The notes: generated by a model from the sequence alone, not told the origin. Positions 1 to 6,249 are shown, numbered from the stretch's first letter. The stretch is DNA of 18,919 bases from an uncultured Muribaculaceae bacterium (GCA_905207535.1 CAJLLX010000026.1:1-18919); one strand, 5' to 3'. Made by a program: numbers and translations.

Positions 1-60
1 ATCATCGGAGAATTGGTCAAGTGAAATACGCATTAATTTAATTCATCCAACAGGTGATTG

Positions 61-579
61 TTATTTGATGATTGCGAATGTCTCGGGGTCGTGGATCTTG
101 TCGCAGAGCTCCACGACGTTGTCGACGAGTTTGTCGAAGTCGCCGCCGGCGCTTGCTATGGTATCCACAAGTTCTTCCTCTTCAATCTCGGCGTCGGGGT
201 TGACCATATCGAGGATAAGCTCGACGGCCTCCTCAATGTCGATGTCGAGGGCTCCGGCCACGGCGAGCAGACGGTCTATTTCGTCATGCTCGATCACGCT
301 GTTGGCCAGCACGATTTCGATGGCTGCCTCATAGACCTGAAGTTTCTCTGATGGAATGATCTTCTCTGCCGAATCCTGAAGGATGGCGTTCACTTTCTCG
401 TCGGTGCTCTTGAGCATGCCGCCGACGCCACCTTCGACCATTTTCTGGAAAATCATCGGGGTGTATCCGAGGTCGGTAGCGATGGTGGTGACTGCCTCGC
501 GCTCGGCGTCGTCATATTCGCCGTCGGCCCAAATAGCCACGGCGAGCACGTTTGCCACGTGTTCTGCTGTCGATTTCAT
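61..579 (-). CDS. TerB-like acidic protein
   Basis: This 172-residue protein is strongly acidic and predicted all-helical. It has no signal peptide or membrane segment and should be cytoplasmic. It resembles the TerB (tellurite resistance/DjlA N-terminal) helical family: the stretch AIWADGEYDDAEREAV near residues 15-30 fits the metal-binding 'ADG.....E' helix start of TerB proteins, and NSVIEHDEIDRLLAVAGAL near residues 93-111 looks like the second half of the same pseudo-symmetric fold. The C-terminal third is Glu/Asp-rich (IEEEELVDTI). Family members are linked to metal sensing, membrane stress and phage-defence contexts, but no specific role is proven for this type. It is the last gene of a three-gene minus-strand operon, four bases after the basic-repeat gene. 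An acidic protein encoded next to a very basic one invites the inference that they bind each other. The family call is moderate because motif matching was by eye. Confidence 0.7.
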   Translation of the reverse strand: MKSTAEHVANVLAVAIWADGEYDDAEREAVTTIATDLGYTPMIFQKMVEGGVGGMLKSTDEKVNAILQDSAEKIIPSEKLQVYEAAIEIVLANSVIEHDEIDRLLAVAGALDIDIEEAVELILDMVNPDAEIEEEELVDTIASAGGDFDKLVDNVVELCDKIHDPETFAIIK

Positions 580-583
580 GTTG

Positions 584-844
584 TTAACGGAATAAGCGTT
601 TCAGGCGGTTTGCCAGACTGTTTTTCTTCTTGCGTGCCTTGGCGAGGTTGGCGCACATGGTCTTGTATTCCTTGGTGCGCTTGTCGACCTTGCCGGCGGC
701 GGTTGTCTTACGGGTTCCGGTGGAAGCGGAAGAAGTGCTCTTGCGCTGCTGCACCTTGCGTGCCTTGGCGAGGTTGGCGCACATGGTCTTGTACTCCTTG
801 GTGCGCTTGTCAACCTTGCCGCTGGCTGTTTTCTTTACTGCCAT
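584..844 (-). CDS. Small Lys/Arg-rich protein with an internal duplication
   Basis: This 86-residue protein is very basic (many Lys and Arg, C-terminus RLKRLFR). It consists of two near-identical 22-residue blocks, at residues 9-30 and 51-72, each beginning GKVDKRTKEYKTMC and ending ANLAKARK. A Ser/Thr-rich linker (STSSASTGTRKTT) joins them. Each block has one Cys and reads as a positively charged amphipathic helix. No signal peptide or membrane segment is seen. I do not recognise a named family. The composition would suit binding to nucleic acid, a ribosome or an acidic partner, which is inference. The gene sits 24 bases after the OmpA-domain gene and four bases before the TerB-like gene on the same strand, so it is almost certainly co-transcribed. 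The duplicated protein blocks correspond to a direct DNA repeat. The intact frame and operon spacing support a real gene. Confidence 0.75.
   Translation of the reverse strand: MAVKKTASGKVDKRTKEYKTMCANLAKARKVQQRKSTSSASTGTRKTTAAGKVDKRTKEYKTMCANLAKARKKKNSLANRLKRLFR
630..826. repeat. Direct repeat pair, about 70 bases, offset 126 bases
   Basis: Two copies of about 70 bases, at roughly 630-700 and 756-826, differ at only a handful of positions, mostly third-codon or conservative ones. The offset is exactly 126 bases, which is 42 codons. They encode the two 22-residue blocks of the small basic protein. High DNA identity shows either a recent duplication or continuing homogenisation between copies, and the pair could recombine to gain or lose one unit. 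Confidence 0.9.
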
Positions 845-868
845 ATTGATATTCAGGTATTTGGTTGG

Positions 869-1810
869 TTATTCGACGATGAATTCAGTGCGGCGGTTTG
901 CCTCAGGATTGTTTGGATCAACGGGCTCGCTGCTTCCTTTTCCCTCATAGCTGAGGCGGTCGGCTGCTATTCCCTCGCTGATCAGAAAGTCGTAGGCTGC
1001 CTTGGCGCGGGCTTCGGAGAGCTGCTGGTTGTGAGCCTCGTCGCCGTCGGCGCTGGTGTGTCCCTGGATCCTGACTTTTAGTTCGGAATTTTTCTCCATC
1101 ACTTTGGCGAGGTCGTGGAGGGCAAACTTAGCCTTGTCGTTGAGATCGGCCTTGTCGACTTCAAACTGAGCTGCATTGAAGTTCTTCTCGATTTCCTCAA
1201 TCTGCTGCACAAAAACCGTGTCGGTCTTTACGATAGTGACGGTATCAGTCTTCACAATCACCTGCGGCTCGGCAGGAGCCTCACGATGACATGTCTGCGG
1301 CAGCACGATTGCGCATGCGATGCCGGCCACAGCCAATGCGGCGAGAATCCACAGCCAGGATTTGCCTTTCTTTTCAGCAGCCGGCGCGGAGGCAGCCACG
1401 GGAGGCTGATAGCCGTTGAGGTATTCGAGAGAGTAATAGCCTTTCTTGCCGAAACCCTGGTCGGCGCCCTCAAAAGAGGCCACTTCTATTTCATCTTCGG
1501 CCGCCTTGTTGATAAGTCGCTCGAAACTCGGCTTAGTCCACATCTTCACCATTGCCACTTTCGTGCAGTCGGCGAGAGCGATGAGTTCGTCCTCTTTCGA
1601 GAAATAGCCGTCGAAATTCTCGGGCTGGACCTCAGATATCTTCTCGATGTCGGTGAAATTTTCCTTGACGCCTTTGTCGGGGTTCAGGTTATTTGGAAAC
1701 GCCGAACGGAGGTCGGCGAGAGTAGCCTCCGGGTGCATTATGACATAGGCGTTCACTATGCCGAGGGCAGTACGGTTCTGCGCTTTGCCGCGCACTCTGA
1801 TCTTATTCAT
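869..1810 (-). CDS. Inner-membrane protein with periplasmic OmpA domain
   Basis: This 313-residue protein has three parts. Residues 1-145 form a soluble N-terminal domain with no signal peptide (starts MNKIRVRGKAQNRTALGIV; includes YVIMHPEATLADLRSAFP). Residues 151-170 form one hydrophobic segment (WLWILAALAVAGIACAIVLP) preceded by EKKGK, so the N-terminus should lie in the cytoplasm. Residues 214-313 are an OmpA C-terminal domain (FEVDKADLN, the NQQLSEARAKA helix, RRTEFIVE), which would bind peptidoglycan from the inner-membrane side. A short duplicated motif, VKTDTV, sits between membrane and OmpA domain. The Asp that contacts diaminopimelate in E. coli OmpA aligns with Ser (GHTSADG), while the paired Arg is kept. 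The N-terminal domain is not one I can name. The gene heads an operon with the basic-repeat and TerB-like genes, so it may couple the cell wall to a cytoplasmic partner (inference). Confidence 0.8.
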   Translation of the reverse strand: MNKIRVRGKAQNRTALGIVNAYVIMHPEATLADLRSAFPNNLNPDKGVKENFTDIEKISEVQPENFDGYFSKEDELIALADCTKVAMVKMWTKPSFERLINKAAEDEIEVASFEGADQGFGKKGYYSLEYLNGYQPPVAASAPAAEKKGKSWLWILAALAVAGIACAIVLPQTCHREAPAEPQVIVKTDTVTIVKTDTVFVQQIEEIEKNFNAAQFEVDKADLNDKAKFALHDLAKVMEKNSELKVRIQGHTSADGDEAHNQQLSEARAKAAYDFLISEGIAADRLSYEGKGSSEPVDPNNPEANRRTEFIVE

Positions 1811-1851
1811 ATCGCTGTATTGTTATTGTTGAGGTATATGCATGACGAAAT

Positions 1852-1873
1852 CCCGGGCTTCCGGAAGCCTGGG
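1852..1873. repeat. Palindrome-centred hairpin
   Basis: The 14-base sequence GGCTTCCGGAAGCC at 1856-1869 is a perfect palindrome. Flanking CCC and GGG extend it to a possible 9-pair stem around a CCGG loop. The single imperfect pair (1855 with 1870) would be a G-U wobble in plus-strand RNA but an A-C mismatch in minus-strand RNA. It lies about 45 bases upstream of the start codon of the minus-strand OmpA-domain gene, so it could also be a protein-binding site. Confidence 0.6.
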
Positions 1874-1932
1874 GTGAAATCGCAATGTTATCTTTAATGA
1901 GATTGAAATCATCTTACAAACATTCTTTTCTG

Positions 1933-2146
1933 GGCGCAAGGCGCCGATTGTCAGACCTTGTCTCCAATGGTCTGAAAGTGAATGTTGCAAGACGGGACGC
2001 AACTATGTGAGTTTTTAAGGATGAACAGCCGTCCCACATCTTTCCTCCGGCGGTGTACGCCGGCTGAATCGCAAATGATGTGTACTCACCCTCGCCGCAA
2101 TGGGGGAATATAATCAGTCGCTAGATTCCGGCGGCGTTTGCAACGC
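1933..2146 (-). ncRNA. Candidate structured RNA or structured 5' leader
   Basis: Within 214 bases there are several independent inverted repeats: 1933-1945 (GGCGC/GCGCC, 3-base loop), 1952-1974 (CAGACC-TTG/CAA-GGTCTG), 1994-2035 (GGGACG/CGTCCC), 2047-2063 (CCGGCG/CGCCGG, 5-base loop), 2093-2136 (CGCCGC plus GGAAT paired with ATTCC plus GCGGCG) and 2134-2146 (GCGTT/AACGC). GTGAGT at 2007-2012 inside one loop can pair with ACTCAC at 2084-2089, which would make a pseudoknot. A -7-like box on the minus strand abuts the right edge, which favours minus-strand transcription toward the OmpA-domain gene. I could not match it to RNase P RNA, tmRNA, SRP RNA or a riboswitch class, and no U-tract terminator is visible, so it may be a leader rather than a separate RNA. 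Confidence 0.4.
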
Positions 2147-2153
2147 AAAATTA
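2146..2153 (-). promoter_or_regulatory. Possible -7 box, minus strand
   Basis: Read on the minus strand this is TAATTTTG, a full match to the Bacteroidota TAnnTTTG -7 element. Transcription would begin near 2139 and enter the inverted-repeat cluster, then the OmpA-domain gene about 330 bases downstream. No good TTTG -33 element is seen at the usual distance, so support is partial. Confidence 0.4.
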
Positions 2154-2257
2154 TGAAAATGTCTCCAATCTACCTACCCCCCCCGTTAAAAAATGTTAAA
2201 TAGTAATATTGTACAGAAATAATCAGTGGAATTTTGGCAGCCCGCCGATCCTGTTTG

Positions 2258-2524
2258 TCAGTTATCGAACAAATAGTCCATCGTCATTTCGCCATGAACC
2301 AAGGATTTGTTCTTGCCATTTGCCACCCCACAGGTGGTGATGACTTCGGGAAGCAATATCTCCTTTTGCAGCATCATGTTATCGTTCTTGATTACGAAGC
2401 CCGGGCACGGGTTCTTTCTGATAAGGTCTTTATCAACGGCTGCACACTTGGAATGTGCCTGCGATTCTTGAAACGGGGTACAAAAGGTGTACTTTTTGAG
2501 AAAATCGCCCCATTTGCAGGCAAA
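2258..2524 (-). pseudogene. Possible gene remnant without a start codon
   Basis: On the minus strand a frame stays open for 88 codons between an upstream TAG at 2525-2527 and a TGA at 2258-2260. Its composition is protein-like (for example KWGDFLKKYTFCTPF, DKDLIRKNPCPGFVIKND, LQKEILLPEVITT, GEMTMDYLFDN), but it has no ATG until codon 50. The 39-codon piece from that ATG (2258-2377) is too short to judge. I do not recognise the family. The base composition is less GC-rich than neighbouring genes, which fits a foreign or decaying segment. It could equally be chance, since the opposite strand is also open here. Confidence 0.25.
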
Positions 2525-2709
2525 CTACGGAAAAACAGCATCTTGCTAATCCGTTTATCCACTTGCTTTTAATTTTATCCCCGCTTTTCCCGTTTTATAT
2601 CGCGGAGAATTACCAATTTTTCCACGTGCGACAATACCGCTTTAATGGTTTGACATACCAATTTCACCGACTTTTTTTAGAACTTTCCCGTTAAAAAGAG
2701 TGTTTTACT

Positions 2710-2741
2710 TTTGGTAGAATGTTAAAATGTTTTTATCTTTG
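2710..2741 (+). promoter_or_regulatory. Promoter of the outer membrane OmpA gene
   Basis: TTTG at 2710-2713, a 20-base spacer and TATCTTTG at 2734-2741 match the Bacteroidota sigma-ABfr -33/-7 consensus exactly. The predicted start near 2748 leaves a leader of about 20 bases before the ATG at 2768. Confidence 0.85.
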
Positions 2742-2767
2742 TAGCCAAACTAACAACTTAGAGAGAT

Positions 2768-3934
2768 ATGAAGAAACTTATTTTACTGACAGCTATTGCT
2801 TTGGGTACGATTTCGGCATCGGCCCAGACTACAGTCATGGGAAGCAAGTTTACCGATAACTGGAGCTTCACACTCAAGGGAGGAGCTGCAATGTCATCTA
2901 AAACTGTGGCCGATCATGGTTTTTGGAAAGATGCTCGCGGCCTTGTAGGCGTTGAGCTTCGCAAACAGATCACGCCCGTCTTCGGCCTCGGCCTCGAGGG
3001 CGAATGGAGCGTGAACACCTCCTCGTGGTATCCCGTGAAGTCGGCCAACGTATTCGACCACCAGTATGTAGGCGTGTTCGGTGCGGTGAACCTGATGAAC
3101 GCCTTTGCAGGCTATGCCGGGCTGCCCCGTCTGTTCGAGCTTGAAGTAGTAGCCGGCACAGGATGGCTCCACTCCTATTATCCCCACACCACAGGCCACG
3201 ACGGCAACTCGTGGGGCACAAAGGTGGGCATGAACTTCAATTTCAACCTCGGTGCCGACAAAGCATGGACCGTAGCCCTCAAACCGGCTTACCTCTGGAA
3301 CATGAACGGTTCGCCCCGTCCCACCACTCTTGGTTATTCGGCCGAGTACAACAGCAACTACGGCGTGTTTGAGCTCGAAGCCGGTATCACCTACCACTTC
3401 GGCAACTCCAACGGCACACACCACTTTACCGTGGTTCGCCCCTACGACCAGAGCGAAATTGACGCCCTCAACGCCCAGATTAACGCCCTCCGCGCCGACC
3501 TCGACGCCTGCGGCGTCAACAACGCAGCACTCCTCGCACAGCTCGCCGACCTTCAGGCTCAGCTCGACGCCTGCAACCGCCGTCCGGCCGCTGTAGAGAA
3601 AGTCGTTAAGGACCTCAACAACATCCGCTACGTGTTCTTCAACTGCGGCTCGGCCAACATCCAGGCCAACCAGCAACCCAACATCGCCATGGTAGCCGAC
3701 CAGCTTAAAGCCAACAACGACGCTACCGTAAGCATCAAGGGCTACGCCTCGAAAGACGGCTCGCTCGCCTTCAACAAGAAGCTCGCTCAGCGCCGCGCCG
3801 AGGCAGTGAAGAAAGTGCTCGTTAAGCGCTACGGCATCGCCGACTCGCGCATCACAGCCGAAGGCATGGGCATCGGTGACCTCTTCGAGGAGAACTCCTG
3901 GAACCGTGTCAGCGTCTGCACCGTCAACGAATAA
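2768..3934 (+). CDS. OmpA-family outer membrane protein
   Basis: This 388-residue protein begins with a signal peptide (MKKLILLTAIALGTISASAQ, cleavage likely after residue 18-20). Residues about 21-215 are rich in alternating aromatic and small residues, as in an outer-membrane beta-barrel. Residues about 226-273 form a coiled-coil-like linker with two similar units ending in LDAC, so two Cys could cross-link subunits. Residues about 280-388 are an OmpA peptidoglycan-binding domain (NKKLAQRRAEAVKKVL, RITAEGMG, SWNRVSVCTV). The Asp expected in the peptidoglycan site is Ser (GYASKDG), with the Arg of QRRAEAV retained. Strong codon bias and a near-perfect promoter suggest an abundant protein that links outer membrane and cell wall. 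It stands alone as a transcription unit, divergent from the minus-strand operon that encodes another OmpA domain. The family is secure; the exact orthologue is not assigned. Confidence 0.92.
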   Translation: MKKLILLTAIALGTISASAQTTVMGSKFTDNWSFTLKGGAAMSSKTVADHGFWKDARGLVGVELRKQITPVFGLGLEGEWSVNTSSWYPVKSANVFDHQYVGVFGAVNLMNAFAGYAGLPRLFELEVVAGTGWLHSYYPHTTGHDGNSWGTKVGMNFNFNLGADKAWTVALKPAYLWNMNGSPRPTTLGYSAEYNSNYGVFELEAGITYHFGNSNGTHHFTVVRPYDQSEIDALNAQINALRADLDACGVNNAALLAQLADLQAQLDACNRRPAAVEKVVKDLNNIRYVFFNCGSANIQANQQPNIAMVADQLKANNDATVSIKGYASKDGSLAFNKKLAQRRAEAVKKVLVKRYGIADSRITAEGMGIGDLFEENSWNRVSVCTVNE

Positions 3935-4067
3935 TCCTCTGCCCGCCACACCGCGTAAGAATAGCGGTAACGGCTTAGAATCCGGTGCCTGACAGGCTCC
4001 GACGGATGAAAAATCCGCCTATAAGGATTCATTGGATTAAATCAGACAATATTAGGAACCATTTTTT

Positions 4068-4101
4068 CACCTCTGCAAGGATTCAACCCCCTGCAGAGGT
4101 G
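4068..4101. terminator. Strong hairpin, possible terminator
   Basis: CACCTCTGCA at 4068-4077 pairs perfectly with TGCAGAGGTG at 4092-4101 around a 14-base loop. Six T precede it and eight A follow nine bases later, so on neither strand does a U-tract directly follow the stem as in a classical terminator. It lies 134 bases after the OmpA stop and may protect or end that transcript. Confidence 0.45.
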
Positions 4102-4203
4102 ACTTATGTTAAAAAAAACGGACAATAGTGGCGCATTCCGGAAGACCGATTAAACCGGGCATGTTGGCGTAAACGATAGTTGGCAAAAGCAAATGCGCTG
4201 TAA

Positions 4204-4464
4204 ATTCGGATTGAAGCCGGAATGTATACGGCTAATGCCCCAAACTCGGAGGCTAATGCCCTAAGATTTGGTGCTAATGCCGTAACCCCAAGCGCTGATG
4301 CAGTAACCTCAGCGGAATATAAGTTGGACAGGATAACATAACTTAAAGATTTATCCGATGATCATAAGGAGAACATAAAGAATCAGAAATATACTGCCGG
4401 TGATTATGACTTACGAAAAAGTGGCAAGGACATCATAATTCCTGTAGAATGGAAGGTGTCATAG
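4204..4464 (+). pseudogene. Decayed gene with heptad repeats
   Basis: One frame runs from 4204 to the TAG at 4462-4464, interrupted by a single TAA at 4339-4341. An ATG at 4222 starts a 39-residue peptide with four 7-residue units (ANAPNSE, ANALRFG, ANAVTPS, ADAVTSA), followed by EYKLDRIT and the stop. After the stop the same frame continues for 40 codons with protein-like sequence (HKENIKNQKYTAGDYDLRK, then GKDIIIPVEWKVS). I read this as the remains of a longer gene, or as two tiny genes in the same phase. The family is unknown. No promoter is visible. Confidence 0.4.
4231..4314. repeat. Four-copy tandem repeat, 21-base period
   Basis: GCTAATGCC-type cores begin at 4231, 4252, 4273 and 4294, exactly 21 bases apart. 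The first three share GCTAATGC, and the fourth has GCTGATGC. The remaining 12 bases of each unit are diverged. The period is seven codons, in phase with the decayed reading frame, so the repeat probably arose inside a coding sequence. Confidence 0.8.
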
Positions 4465-4552
4465 TTTAATGGAAGTTTTTGGATGATCTTCTCGCATGGG
4501 TTGTTGTCCTTGATAAAAAGGCCTGTTCTGAGACATTAAATATAGTATTGTT

Positions 4553-5836
4553 ATGAATATCAAGGTGAGACTGGGTGCGATGGTCTTGGGCCAATATATG
4601 GTGTGGGGATGCTATCTGATATCGCTGGGCAACTTTCTGAGCCACGCGGGGATGGCGCAATATATCGGATGGTTTTACGCGGTGCAATGCGTGGTGTCGC
4701 TCTTTATGCCGGCGGCAGCAGGCTATGCGGCCGACCGGTGGAGTGGTGCGCGTTCGATGCTGGGGATATGCAATGTGATGGTGGGGGCGTTCATGGGGCT
4801 GGCGGGCTGGTATGCGGTAACGGCTGCTAAGGTGGAGTTTGGGGTGCTGTTTCCGCTTTTCGCGATGGGAACGGCGGCTTTTATGCCTACTATCAGTCTT
4901 AGCAATACGGTGATTCTCAAATCGCTGAGAGATGCGGGAATAAATGCCGACGCGGCGTTCCCGAGGATCCGTCTGTTTGGCACTCTGGGCTTTATCTGCG
5001 GGATGCTGACGGTGAATTTCGCGGGACTGCAGTCGTCGGGCTATCAGCTCGTTGTGGCGTCGGCTTTGGCCATGTGTGTGGCGGGATATTCGCTGACGTT
5101 GCCGCGCTGCGAGGCTTCGGGCGGCCCTTCGCTATGGGTCAAGGCGCTCTTGATGTTGCGCAGCCGGGAGACGGGCGTGTTTTTCATGTTCTGTATCCTG
5201 ATAGGGGTGGCGCTGCAGGTGACAAACTCCTACGGGAATGTGTATATCAGCCAGTTTGGCTCTCTGCCCGGCTTTGCTTCGACATGGGGCGCGGCCAATG
5301 CCAATGCTATCATCTCCGTGTCGCAGGTCAGCGAGGCGGCGTGCATGTTTCTGCTTCCGTTTTTCCTGCGGCGCCTGGGGGTGAGGAAGGTGATACTTAT
5401 AGCCGTGATAGCCTGGAGCGTGCGCTTTCTCCTGCTTTCGCTAGGCGATACCGGCCACGGACTGTGGCTGCTGATCGCCTCGGGGTTGGTCTACGGAGTA
5501 GCGTTTGATTTCTTCAATATCGCCGGAAATGTCTATGTCGACCGCCACGCCGATGCGTCGGTGCGTGCGAGCGCGCAGGGGCTCTTCATGGCCATGAGCA
5601 GCGGCATCGGTGGCACGATAGGCCTGTTGGCTGCCCAGAAGATAGCCAACACGCTGGTGTTTTCTCAGCCCACACCCGAGACGCGATACGGCGGATGGGT
5701 GGATTTCTGGCTGATTTTCGCGGTGTATGCGCTGGTGATAGCGCTGCTGTTTTATATCTGGATGAAATGCTCGTCGGGCTCGGGCGCTTCGAAATTGAGC
5801 AAAAACCGGTCGAGTTCCTCTTCGGTGACCCGCTGA
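4553..5836 (+). CDS. Nucleoside:H+ symporter, NupG-like MFS transporter
   Basis: This 427-residue membrane protein has about twelve hydrophobic segments, matching the nucleoside:H+ symporter branch of the major facilitator superfamily (E. coli NupG is 418 residues). Typical features are the N-terminal LGAMVLGQYMVWGCYLISLG segment, AGYAADRW after the second helix, FPRIRLFGTLGFICGM near the fifth, and DFFNIAGNVYVD late in the protein. Its likely role is proton-driven uptake of nucleosides from gut or environmental DNA/RNA breakdown; the exact substrate is not predictable. After the last helix (IWMKC) the C-terminus is an unusual Ser-rich tail (SSGSGASKLSKNRSSSSSVTR) that lies within the region overlapping the convergent kinase gene, so the tail may be shaped by the opposite strand. 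No neighbouring nucleoside enzyme is present. Confidence 0.9.
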   Translation: MNIKVRLGAMVLGQYMVWGCYLISLGNFLSHAGMAQYIGWFYAVQCVVSLFMPAAAGYAADRWSGARSMLGICNVMVGAFMGLAGWYAVTAAKVEFGVLFPLFAMGTAAFMPTISLSNTVILKSLRDAGINADAAFPRIRLFGTLGFICGMLTVNFAGLQSSGYQLVVASALAMCVAGYSLTLPRCEASGGPSLWVKALLMLRSRETGVFFMFCILIGVALQVTNSYGNVYISQFGSLPGFASTWGAANANAIISVSQVSEAACMFLLPFFLRRLGVRKVILIAVIAWSVRFLLLSLGDTGHGLWLLIASGLVYGVAFDFFNIAGNVYVDRHADASVRASAQGLFMAMSSGIGGTIGLLAAQKIANTLVFSQPTPETRYGGWVDFWLIFAVYALVIALLFYIWMKCSSGSGASKLSKNRSSSSSVTR

Positions 5837-6249
5837 TCGTCGGGTCCTGACCCACGGCGCTGAAGCAGGCGACTGCGGAGCACTTCGCGAGGGGCGCTGA
5901 CGTAGACGATGACCCACTCGGCGCCGGCCTGCCGGCACATCTCGGCCACTTGGTCGCGGCGCCGGCGCTTGCACATGGAGGCATCAATCACCACTCTCTT
6001 TCCGGCGGCTATCTTGGCCGGAATGGAAGCGACGATGGCATCGATTGCATCCATGTAGATGGTGTGCTGCCGTGCGGGAGGCATCGAGGTATAGGTGTCG
6101 CCATATTTTTCCCACACAATCTTGTCGGCCGACAGGCGTTCATAGCCCTCAGCCCGGAGCTGAGAGGCTATGAACGTTTTGCCAGCGCCGCTCACCCCGC
6201 ACATCATTATCACGGGATAGGCGGCGTAAGGCATCAGATCACGATTCAT
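5752..6249 (-). CDS. P-loop kinase-like ATP-binding protein
   Basis: This 165-residue protein has a Walker A motif GVSGAGKT at residues 18-25 after a hydrophobic strand (YPVIMMC). It also has RLSADKIVWEKYGD, similar to AAA_33/zeta-toxin/polynucleotide-kinase proteins, a strand VVIDASMCKRRRRDQV (Walker-B-like Asp, then a basic segment) and a lid-like region rich in Arg (SRLLQRRGSG). It should be a cytoplasmic small-molecule or nucleic-acid kinase; the substrate is unknown. It follows the DUF362 gene by 17 bases and is probably translated from the same mRNA. Its last 85 bases overlap the end of the symporter gene on the other strand. The start at 6249 gives the full P-loop with a short lead-in; Met6 is a possible alternative. 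No antitoxin-like partner is visible, so a toxin role is not supported. Confidence 0.82.
   Translation of the reverse strand: MNRDLMPYAAYPVIMMCGVSGAGKTFIASQLRAEGYERLSADKIVWEKYGDTYTSMPPARQHTIYMDAIDAIVASIPAKIAAGKRVVIDASMCKRRRRDQVAEMCRQAGAEWVIVYVSAPREVLRSRLLQRRGSGPDDQRVTEEELDRFLLNFEAPEPDEHFIQI

Larger units (their letters stand above)
1811..2767. other. Long AT-rich spacer between divergent OmpA-type genes
   Basis: No convincing intact gene occupies this 957-base spacer. From left to right it holds a 14-base perfect palindrome (1856-1869), a cluster of inverted repeats (1933-2146), a run of eight C (2177-2184), a stretch with unassigned open frames on both strands (about 2234-2572), and an AT-rich promoter zone for the downstream OmpA gene. 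A 112-codon plus-strand frame at 2234-2572 starts with TTG, has no promoter or family match that I can recognise, and is not annotated as a gene. Confidence 0.7.
3935..4552. other. Spacer with hairpins and a gene relic
   Basis: This 618-base spacer separates the OmpA gene from the symporter gene. It contains small inverted repeats just after the OmpA stop (3987-3997, GCCTG-A-CAGGC; 4003-4017, CGGAT-GAAAA-ATCCG), a strong hairpin at 4068-4101, and a decayed coding frame at 4204-4464. The last 85 bases before the symporter start contain no clear TAnnTTTG promoter box. Confidence 0.7.

Noticed and set aside
1994..2070. Resemblance to a cyclic-di-GMP riboswitch (GGGACGCAA)
   Set aside because: Only the short string matches; the second conserved half is missing, and c-di-GMP signalling is uncommon in this phylum.
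1933..2146. Assignment to RNase P RNA, tmRNA or SRP RNA
   Set aside because: The conserved cores of these RNAs (for example the GAGGAAAGTCC motif, an Ala tag frame, the SRP tetraloop helix) are not present.
2234..2572. Plus-strand 112-codon frame as a real gene
   Set aside because: TTG start, no promoter or motif, and the composition does not resemble neighbouring genes; kept only as an unexplained segment.
4068..4101. Half of an insertion-sequence terminal repeat
   Set aside because: A single hairpin with no second distant copy, transposase or target duplication in the window.
5752..6249. Zeta-type toxin of a toxin-antitoxin pair
   Set aside because: Only a general P-loop kinase similarity; no small antitoxin gene adjoins it and it sits after a DUF362 gene.
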